Source of the DNA: Rubricella sp038526735
GTDB lineage: Bacteria > Pseudomonadota > Alphaproteobacteria > Rhodobacterales > Rhodobacteraceae
NCBI GenBank assembly: GCA_038526735.1
Contig: JBCBGM010000009.1
Span: 5,157-69,156, forward strand
Reading direction: 5' to 3'
DNA: 64,000 nt
The position numbers and the translations under genes were made by a program. Under the pieces are notes generated by a model, which made no database searches, was not told the DNA's origin, and saw only the letters and a list, made by a program, of their open reading frames with translations. Shown in pieces: positions 58,271 through 64,000 of the stretch. Position 1 is the stretch's first letter. Each line of letters opens with the position of its first letter.

Positions 58271-59557
58271 TTAGCGGTTTTCGACGTCTACGTAGTCGCG
58301 GTACGGCGCGCCCGTGTAGAGCTGGCGCGGGCGGCCGATCTTTTGGGTTGGGTCCGCGATCATCTCTTTCCACTGCGAGATCCAGCCAACCGTGCGCGAG
58401 AGCGCAAAGATCGGGGTGAACATCGCGGTGGGGAAGCCCATCGCCTCGAGAATGATGCCCGAGTAGAAATCCACGTTCGGGAAGAGCTTCTTCTCGGTGA
58501 AATAGGGGTCTGCAAGCGCTGCCGCCTCAAGCTCTTTGGCGACCTGAAGCGTGGGGTTGTTTTCAACGCCCAAGAGCTCAAGCACCTCGTCGGCGGATTG
58601 CTTCATCACCGTCGCACGCGGATCGAAGTTTTTATAGACGCGGTGGCCAAAGCCCATGAGGCGGAATGGGTCGCTCTTGTCTTTGGCGCGGGCGATGTAC
58701 TCGGGGATCCGGTCAACTGAGCCGATTTCTCGCAGCATCTCAAGGCAAGCCTGGTTCGCACCGCCATGCGCCGGGCCCCAGAGGCACGCCACACCGGCTG
58801 CTATGCAGGCAAACGGGTTCGCGCCCGAAGAGCCTGCCAAACGCACCGTGGAGGTAGAGGCGTTCTGCTCGTGATCGGCGTGCAGCGTAAAGATGCGGTC
58901 CATCGCGCGGCTGAGGATCGGGTCAACGACATACTCTTCCGCAGGCACGGCAAAGCACATCCGCAAGAAGTTCGACGCGTAATCGAGGTCGTTCTTCGGA
59001 TACACGAAGGGCTGGCCGATGGAGTATTTGTAGGCCCAGGCCGCAATGGTCGGCATTTTCGCGATCAGGCGGATCGAGGCGACCTCGCGCTGCCACGGAT
59101 CAGAAATGTCGGTGCTGTCATGATAGAAGGCAGACATCGCGCCCACGACACCGCACATGATGGCCATCGGGTGCGCATCCCGGCGGAAGCCACGGAAGAA
59201 GCCGGTCATCTGCTCATGGAGCATGGTATGGTTGGTGACGCGGTTGGTGAAGTCCTCAAGCTGCGCCGCAGAGGGAAGCTCACCGTAAAGCAGCAGATAG
59301 CAGACCTCGAGGTAGTGAGATTTGCCCGCCAACTGATCAATCGGATAGCCCCGGTGCAGCAGAATGCCGGCGCCACCGTCGATGTAGGTGATCGCGCTTT
59401 CACAGGCCGCGGTGGAGGTAAAACCCGGATCGTAGGTGAACACATCCGCCATGCCGTAAAGCTTTGAGATGTCTACAACATCCGGGCCTTCGGTCGGGCT
59501 GTGCACGCCCAATTCATAGTCTTTGCCTTTTAAGGAGAGCTTTGCGGTTTCAGCCAT
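58271..59557 (-). CDS. gltA: Citrate synthase
   Basis: GltA condenses oxaloacetate and acetyl-CoA to citrate. The 428 residues show the type II (Gram-negative) form: YRGYPIDQL-like YPIDQLAGKSHY, catalytic His in HADHEQNASTSTVR, GPAHGGANQACLEML, and MGFGHRVYKNFDPRATVMK with the catalytic Asp region in FYSGIILEAMG. It stands alone between gltX and the deacylase gene, all on the minus strand. Confidence 0.97.
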   Translation of the reverse strand: MAETAKLSLKGKDYELGVHSPTEGPDVVDISKLYGMADVFTYDPGFTSTAACESAITYIDGGAGILLHRGYPIDQLAGKSHYLEVCYLLLYGELPSAAQLEDFTNRVTNHTMLHEQMTGFFRGFRRDAHPMAIMCGVVGAMSAFYHDSTDISDPWQREVASIRLIAKMPTIAAWAYKYSIGQPFVYPKNDLDYASNFLRMCFAVPAEEYVVDPILSRAMDRIFTLHADHEQNASTSTVRLAGSSGANPFACIAAGVACLWGPAHGGANQACLEMLREIGSVDRIPEYIARAKDKSDPFRLMGFGHRVYKNFDPRATVMKQSADEVLELLGVENNPTLQVAKELEAAALADPYFTEKKLFPNVDFYSGIILEAMGFPTAMFTPIFALSRTVGWISQWKEMIADPTQKIGRPRQLYTGAPYRDYVDVENR

Positions 59558-59641
59558 GCGGTATCCCTTCAGTCGAGGCCACGAGCGGGGCTCGCGGTGT
59601 GTGGGTCAGCCTCAAAAAGGCGTTTAAACAGGATCAGCGCT

Positions 59642-61069
59642 TCAATCCGCGGCGGTGAGGGGCAGGGCGTCGTTTGTGCGCGCAATGGTTTCATCGCGGC
59701 CAAGGGTGATGAGCACCTCAAAAACACTCGGGGAGACTGTGCGCCCGGTGAGCGCCGCCCGCAGTGGCTGCATCACTTTGCCAAGTTTGAGCCCGTTCTC
59801 CTCTGAAAATCCGCGTAAGAAAGCGTCCAATTCGTTGGGCTGCCACGTAACAAATTGAAACTGGTCAGTCAACGCACTCAGCATACCACGGGATACCGAT
59901 GCGAGCTGTTTGACGGCCTTTTCGTCGAGCGCCAGCGGCCGCTCAGCGAGACAATAGTAAGCAGAATCATGGAGTTCTGTGAGGGTCTTGGCGCGCTCTG
60001 CGAGGGAAGGGAGCGCATGTCGCAGGCGATCACGTCGCACGTCTTGCGGGAGCGTTTGGTGCTGCAGCGCAACAAATGCGTCAAGCTCAGCGAGGAGCGC
60101 GTCTGGATCCATCACGGCAAGATGCTGGCCTGAGAGGTTGGCCAGCTTGTCAAAATCAAACCGCGCGGGTGCTTTGCCCATGCCGTCAAATCCAAACCAC
60201 TCGGTTGCTTGAGCGGTGGTGAAAAACTCGTCGTCGCCGTGGCTCCACCCCAAACGCGCCAAATAATTGCGCATCGCCTCCGCCGGGTAGCCCATGTCGC
60301 GATACGCTTCGACCCCGAGCGCGCCGTGGCGCTTGGAGAGTTTCGCGCCGTCGGGCCCGTGGATCAGCGGGATATGGGCAAAGACCGGAATGTCCCACCC
60401 GTTCGCCGTGTAAATCACACTCTGGCGGGCGGCGTTGGTGAGGTGATCGTCGCCGCGGATCACATGGGTTACGCCCATATCGTGATCATCGACAACGACC
60501 GCGAGCATGTAGGTGGGCGTGCTGTCAGAGCGCAAAAGCACCAGGTCATCGAGCGTGTCATTCTTCCAGGTCACCGCGCCCTGTACCTCATCGGTAATGG
60601 AGGTTTCGCCGTCCTGCGGGGCTTTCAGACGCACGACAAAGGGCTGATCGGGGTGGCTCGCTGGATCAACCTCGCGCCAGGGCGAGCGGAACAGGGTTGA
60701 GCGCCCCTCAGCCTTGGCCGCCTCGCGAAACGCGGCGATTTCCTCTTGGGTGGAGAAGCACTTATAGGCGGTTCCGGCCGCGAGCATCGCCTCGGCAACC
60801 TCGCGGTGACGGTCTGCGCGAGCGAACTGGCTGATCGCCTCGCCGTCCCAATCAAGCCCTAGCCAACGCATGCCCGCATAGATCGCCTCGGTTGCCTCGG
60901 GCGTAGAGCGGGCGCGGTCGGTATCCTCGATCCGCAGCAGGAATTTGCCTTGGTGGCGCCGCGCATAGAGCCAGTTGAAGAGCGCGGTGCGCGCGCCGCC
61001 GATGTGCAAAAATCCGGTAGGAGAGGGGGCAAAGCGGGTCACCACGGTGCTGTCAGCGCCGGTGTTCAT
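59642..61069 (-). CDS. gltX: Glutamyl-tRNA synthetase
   Basis: GltX charges tRNA-Glu (and often tRNA-Gln in alphaproteobacteria). The 475 residues begin with RFAPSPTGFLHIGGARTALFNWLYAR (class I HIGH motif), RIEDTDRARS, the WLGLDWDG cap and the KMSKS-type GAKLSKRHGALG; the anticodon-binding helical domain follows. The truncated relative GluQ is encoded at 18.8 kb. Its start is about 45 nt from comEC on the other strand. Confidence 0.96.
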   Translation of the reverse strand: MNTGADSTVVTRFAPSPTGFLHIGGARTALFNWLYARRHQGKFLLRIEDTDRARSTPEATEAIYAGMRWLGLDWDGEAISQFARADRHREVAEAMLAAGTAYKCFSTQEEIAAFREAAKAEGRSTLFRSPWREVDPASHPDQPFVVRLKAPQDGETSITDEVQGAVTWKNDTLDDLVLLRSDSTPTYMLAVVVDDHDMGVTHVIRGDDHLTNAARQSVIYTANGWDIPVFAHIPLIHGPDGAKLSKRHGALGVEAYRDMGYPAEAMRNYLARLGWSHGDDEFFTTAQATEWFGFDGMGKAPARFDFDKLANLSGQHLAVMDPDALLAELDAFVALQHQTLPQDVRRDRLRHALPSLAERAKTLTELHDSAYYCLAERPLALDEKAVKQLASVSRGMLSALTDQFQFVTWQPNELDAFLRGFSEENGLKLGKVMQPLRAALTGRTVSPSVFEVLITLGRDETIARTNDALPLTAAD

Positions 61070-61114
61070 ATTCTGTTAACCTTCTTGAAAGGGTCTGCGG
61101 TCATTGTCTGCCGT

Positions 61115-63169
61115 GTGTCTAGTGCATCTTTTTACGAGCCGTCCATACCGGTCTGGCTGACGCCGTTTGAGGCCACGCTGGAGGGGCAACGCCGCCAGTT
61201 GATCCTGTGGTGGCCGGTGGCGTTTGGGGCCGGGGTGATCGCCTATTTCACGCTATCTTCGGAGCCATCGTTGCTGGTCGCGGGAGTTTGCGCGCTGTTT
61301 GGCGCTCTGCTGCTTGTGGCGTCGCCGAAAGCGCTGCTGTCGGTCTCGTTTCCGATGATGCTGATCGCAGCGATGCTTTTGGGCGGCGCGATGGCGACGC
61401 TGCGCACCGCGCATGTGGGCGCGCCTGTGCTCTCTGGGCCAGTGGCTACGACAGTGGAGGGGCGCATTCGCGAGGTCTCCCGCTCGGCCAGTGGCAATCC
61501 GCGGATCGAACTCGACCAAGTGATCCTCTACGAGCGCCACGCCCAGCCCGCGCGGGTGCGGATCGCGTTGGTGGGCAATCGCGCGCCGATTACGCTGAGG
61601 CCAGGCGATTGCGTGCGCCTGCATGCGCGTCTGAGCCCGCCGTCTCCACCCGTTGAGCCCGGAGGGTATGACTTTCGCCGCCACGCGTTCTTCGAGCAGT
61701 TGGGCGCACTGGGCTACACCACGACGCCGGTTTTGAAGCGCAGCACCTGCGCGGGCGGGTGGGGCATCACGCTTTTGCGCTGGCGGCATGACATCTCGCG
61801 GGGCATTCAAAGCCGGATGGAGGGGCGCACAGGTGCGTTTGCAGCGGCGATTTTGGTGGGGGATCGTGCCAACTTGCCCGTCGATACCCTGGAGGCGTTG
61901 CGCGCCTCGAACCTCGCGCATTTGCTGGCCATCTCGGGCCTGCATATGGGCCTGGTGAGCGGCTTTGTCTTCTTCGCCCTGCGCAAAGCGCTCGCACTCT
62001 CGCCGCGCATTTCGCTGACCTACAACACCAAAAAGATCGCTGCCGTTGCCGCGTTTTTTGCCGCTTTGGCGTTCTTGGCGATTTCGGGCGCATCGGTCGC
62101 AACACAGCGGGCGTTTATCATGGTGACGGTGGTGTTTGGTGCGGTGCTGCTCGATCGCCCCCCGTTCACGCTGCGCGCGGTGGCTTTGGCCGCGACACTG
62201 ATCCTGTTGTGGCGGCCCGAGAGTGTGCTGAGCGCAGGCTTTCAGATGTCTTTCGCCGCGACGGCCGCCCTCGTGGCAACCTTTGAGCAATTACGCCGCT
62301 ACGCGTGGTGGCGGGATGCCGAGCGGGGCTTTGTCTCGCGCTTTAGGCCGGTGTTGGCGCTGATCATCGCGTCACTGGTCGCGGGTTTCGCGACAGCGCC
62401 GTTCGGAGCGTTTCACTTCAACCAATCCGCCAGCTACGGCCTGATCGCCAACCTTCTGACCGTGCCGGTGATGAGCCTGTTTGTGATGCCCGCAGGCGTG
62501 GTCGCGGCACTGCTGGCACCCTTTGGGCTTGAGGGCCTCGCGCTGATGGCCATGGGTGTGGGGATCGAGTGGATCCTGCGCGTGGCCGAAACGGTCGCGA
62601 GCCTTCCCGGCGCCACCCGCGCCATTCCGATGGGCCCGCCTATCGCGCTCGCGTTGATCGTGGCGGGCGGGCTTTGGTTGATCCTGTGGCGCGGGGCAGG
62701 GCGCGTCTTGGGGCTTGCGCCGATGCTGCTCGCGCTGCCGCTTTGGGCGACCCACCCTAGGCCTGACATCCTGATCAGCGCCGATGCGCGCGTCGTGGGG
62801 GTGCTGACGGAAGAGGGCCGCGCGCTTTCCGCCCGGCGCGGCAGTGGCTTTGCGGTGGAGACTTGGGCGGAGCATGACGCCCAACCCATCTCCCGCGAAA
62901 CGGCTGTCGGGCTCTGGACGGGCCAGCGCGGTCGGGATCAGGCGGTTTGGGATTTTGCGACCGGGACGCGGCTGATCTGGTCGCGGGAGGGGACACCGAA
63001 TTGCAGTGACAGGGACGTCGTTGTCACCCCGTCACAGACCCGACCAAACGGCTGCCAGACCATCACTCCCGATGACCTAAGGCACGGAGGTGTCAGTGTT
63101 TTTGTCACGCCCAACGGGTTTGAGTTGCGCTATCCTAGGGCCGATAACCGCCCCTGGGCGCCTCAATAA
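61115..63169 (+). CDS. comEC: ComEC/Rec2-type competence membrane protein
   Basis: A 684-residue channel protein for single-stranded DNA import. After a short N-terminal part come several membrane segments, an OB-like DUF4131 region (VEGRIREVSRSASGNPRIELDQVIL, LRPGDCVRLHARLSPP), the competence domain (FAAAILVGDRANLP..., NLAHLLAISGLHMGLVSGFVF) and eight or more further hydrophobic segments. No HxHxDH metallo-beta-lactamase motif is seen at the C-terminus, unlike Bacillus ComEC. The start is unsure; I use the GTG at 61115. It converges with lexA by 7 nt. Confidence 0.87.
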   Translation: MSSASFYEPSIPVWLTPFEATLEGQRRQLILWWPVAFGAGVIAYFTLSSEPSLLVAGVCALFGALLLVASPKALLSVSFPMMLIAAMLLGGAMATLRTAHVGAPVLSGPVATTVEGRIREVSRSASGNPRIELDQVILYERHAQPARVRIALVGNRAPITLRPGDCVRLHARLSPPSPPVEPGGYDFRRHAFFEQLGALGYTTTPVLKRSTCAGGWGITLLRWRHDISRGIQSRMEGRTGAFAAAILVGDRANLPVDTLEALRASNLAHLLAISGLHMGLVSGFVFFALRKALALSPRISLTYNTKKIAAVAAFFAALAFLAISGASVATQRAFIMVTVVFGAVLLDRPPFTLRAVALAATLILLWRPESVLSAGFQMSFAATAALVATFEQLRRYAWWRDAERGFVSRFRPVLALIIASLVAGFATAPFGAFHFNQSASYGLIANLLTVPVMSLFVMPAGVVAALLAPFGLEGLALMAMGVGIEWILRVAETVASLPGATRAIPMGPPIALALIVAGGLWLILWRGAGRVLGLAPMLLALPLWATHPRPDILISADARVVGVLTEEGRALSARRGSGFAVETWAEHDAQPISRETAVGLWTGQRGRDQAVWDFATGTRLIWSREGTPNCSDRDVVVTPSQTRPNGCQTITPDDLRHGGVSVFVTPNGFELRYPRADNRPWAPQ

Positions 63170-63846
63170 GTGCGGATCAGCCCGACGAGTTTACCCTGCA
63201 CCCGCACCTGATCGGCGCGGTAGATGCGCGTCTCGTAGGCCGGGTTTGCTGCCTCCAGCGCGACAGAGCCGCCCTGTTTGCGCAGCCGCTTGAGGGTCGC
63301 TTCCTGCCCCTCGACAAGTGCAACCACGATATCACCACTCTCTGCATCACTTTGATCGTGAATCACCACCACATCGCCATTGCAGATGCCCGCCTCGATC
63401 ATCGAGTCACCGCGCACTTCCAAGGCGTAATGCCGACCCGAGCGGCGGATCATGTCACCCGGAACCCCGACCGAATGAGAAACCTGCTGGATCGCCTCAA
63501 TCGGTGTGCCCGCAGCGATACGGCCCATGACGGGCACGTCATAACTCGTGCCCTCAACCTGAAACGCTGTGCTGGGGCGGTCAGCCTTGCCACCCTCAAT
63601 CACGTCGGGCTTAAACCCTTGCGGCGTGGTTCCGTCCGGCAGCTTAACGACCTCGATCGCCCGCGCGCGATGTGCCAGGCGGCGGATGAAGCCGCGCTCT
63701 TCCAACGCCGTGATCAGCCGGTGAATGCCCGACTTTGAACGCAGGTCCAGCGCCTCCCGCATTTCGTCGAAGGAGGGCGGGACGCCGTCCTTCTCCATCC
63801 GGGTTTGAATGAAATTGAGAAGATCGAGTTGCTTTCGCGTTAACAT
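63163..63846 (-). CDS. lexA: SOS repressor LexA
   Basis: LexA represses DNA damage genes and cleaves itself when RecA is active. The 227 residues show the winged HTH (TRKQLDLLNFIQ, PPSFDEMREALDLRSKSGIHRL), the cleavage bond A112-G113 in IAAGTPIEA, and the Ser-Lys dyad S148 (GDSMIEAG) and K186 (ATLKRLRK). A matching SOS box sits 42 nt upstream and points to self-control. A second LexA-box gene is at 17.6 kb. Confidence 0.97.
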   Translation of the reverse strand: MLTRKQLDLLNFIQTRMEKDGVPPSFDEMREALDLRSKSGIHRLITALEERGFIRRLAHRARAIEVVKLPDGTTPQGFKPDVIEGGKADRPSTAFQVEGTSYDVPVMGRIAAGTPIEAIQQVSHSVGVPGDMIRRSGRHYALEVRGDSMIEAGICNGDVVVIHDQSDAESGDIVVALVEGQEATLKRLRKQGGSVALEAANPAYETRIYRADQVRVQGKLVGLIRTY

Positions 63847-63887
63847 AAGAACCGGCCCACCCTTTTGGTTCCGCTTTGTTTGCGCCA

Positions 63888-63902
63888 GTTCTACATCTGT
63901 TC
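63888..63902 (-). promoter_or_regulatory. LexA autoregulatory SOS box
   Basis: GTTC-N7-GTTC (63888-63891 and 63899-63902), the reverse complement of the alphaproteobacterial SOS box GAAC-N7-GAAC, 42 nt before the lexA ATG. Confidence 0.88.
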
Positions 63903-63931
63903 ATGCTTTGTGTCAAATCGTGCACATAACG

Positions 63932-64000
63932 TTACAAATCGAGGATCATGACCTCTTCGCCAGCCTGCCGCTCTGGGTCATGTGGGGCGCGCTTGATCAG
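63932..64000 (-). CDS. C-terminal end of probable molybdopterin molybdotransferase MoeA (partial)
   Basis: The last 22 codons of a gene that begins beyond the window edge, ending in ERQAGEEVMILDL and TAA. The short tail resembles the C-terminus of MoeA, and moeA precedes lexA in other Rhodobacterales as I recall, but this is too little sequence to be certain. Confidence 0.45.
   Translation of the reverse strand: MIKRAPHDPERQAGEEVMILDL

Noticed and set aside
61253..62290. 345-codon frame on the minus strand opposite comEC
   Set aside because: Composition is His/Arg/Gln-rich as expected from reverse reading of a membrane protein gene.

Overview
The window is a GC-rich, densely packed chromosomal segment of an alphaproteobacterium, most likely a marine member of the Rhodobacterales (Roseobacter group). 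The evidence is a CtrA/SciP cell-cycle pair, an F1-ATPase zeta inhibitor (DUF1476), a DddP-type DMSP lyase, a Hint-domain protein with the N-terminal region typical of Rhodobacterales, a split B12-dependent methionine synthase with DUF1638, and two SOS boxes of the alphaproteobacterial GAAC-N7-GAAC type. I saw no insertion sequence, prophage, integrase or CRISPR array. Nearly every base belongs to a gene, and many neighbours overlap by 1-20 nt.

Layout. 1-2.6 kb: glycosyltransferase, acyltransferase and CcmE haem chaperone. 2.7-8.1 kb: tightly overlapping run of enoyl-CoA hydratase (PaaG-like), glnE, histone-deacetylase-like amidohydrolase, HpcH/HpaI aldolase and a small protein. 8.1-12.1 kb: M20 peptidase, tandem OmpA-like lipoproteins, mnmA. 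12.2-17.9 kb: sciP, ctrA, ligA, recG, then a 39-residue membrane microprotein behind a LexA box and followed by a terminator. 17.9-25 kb: an Fe-S scaffold, hisI, gluQ, a methyltransferase, trmFO, a hydrolase-OsmC fusion, a MOSC protein and dddP. 25-31 kb: a haem-dependent N-demethylase-like protein, glnA-glnB, nnrE/nnrD fusion, Hint-domain protein. 31.2-36 kb: tRNA-Leu, a COG0523 GTPase, amidase, glutamine amidotransferase, YbdK ligase. 36-37 kb: SmtA-type metallothionein with SmtB/ArsR repressor and palindromic operator, FolB. 37-43 kb: DUF3015-DUF4105 pair, a photolyase-like protein with apparently permuted domains, a Fur-family regulator, a metzincin protease. 43-47.3 kb: RNase D, SufE, split methionine synthase parts and DUF1638. 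47.3-51.5 kb: DctD/DctB and MsrP. 51.5-58.2 kb: purQ-purS-purC, zeta inhibitor and a divergent copy, glutathione peroxidase, purB and small proteins. 58.3-64 kb: gltA, gltX, comEC, lexA and the end of a probable moeA.

How the genes connect. Nitrogen control is represented three times: PII (glnB), glutamine synthetase with its modifiable tyrosine (glnA), and the adenylyltransferase that modifies it (glnE). LexA is encoded at the right end with its own SOS box, and the same box type controls the microprotein next to recG, so regulator and a probable target lie in one window. Translation and tRNA modification are heavily represented (mnmA, trmFO, gluQ, gltX, YbaK, tRNA-Leu). The most notable items are the SOS-controlled microprotein, the metallothionein module, the permuted photolyase-like protein, a DctD-like regulator whose AAA+ domain has lost its key motifs, and a divergent duplicate of the ATPase inhibitor.
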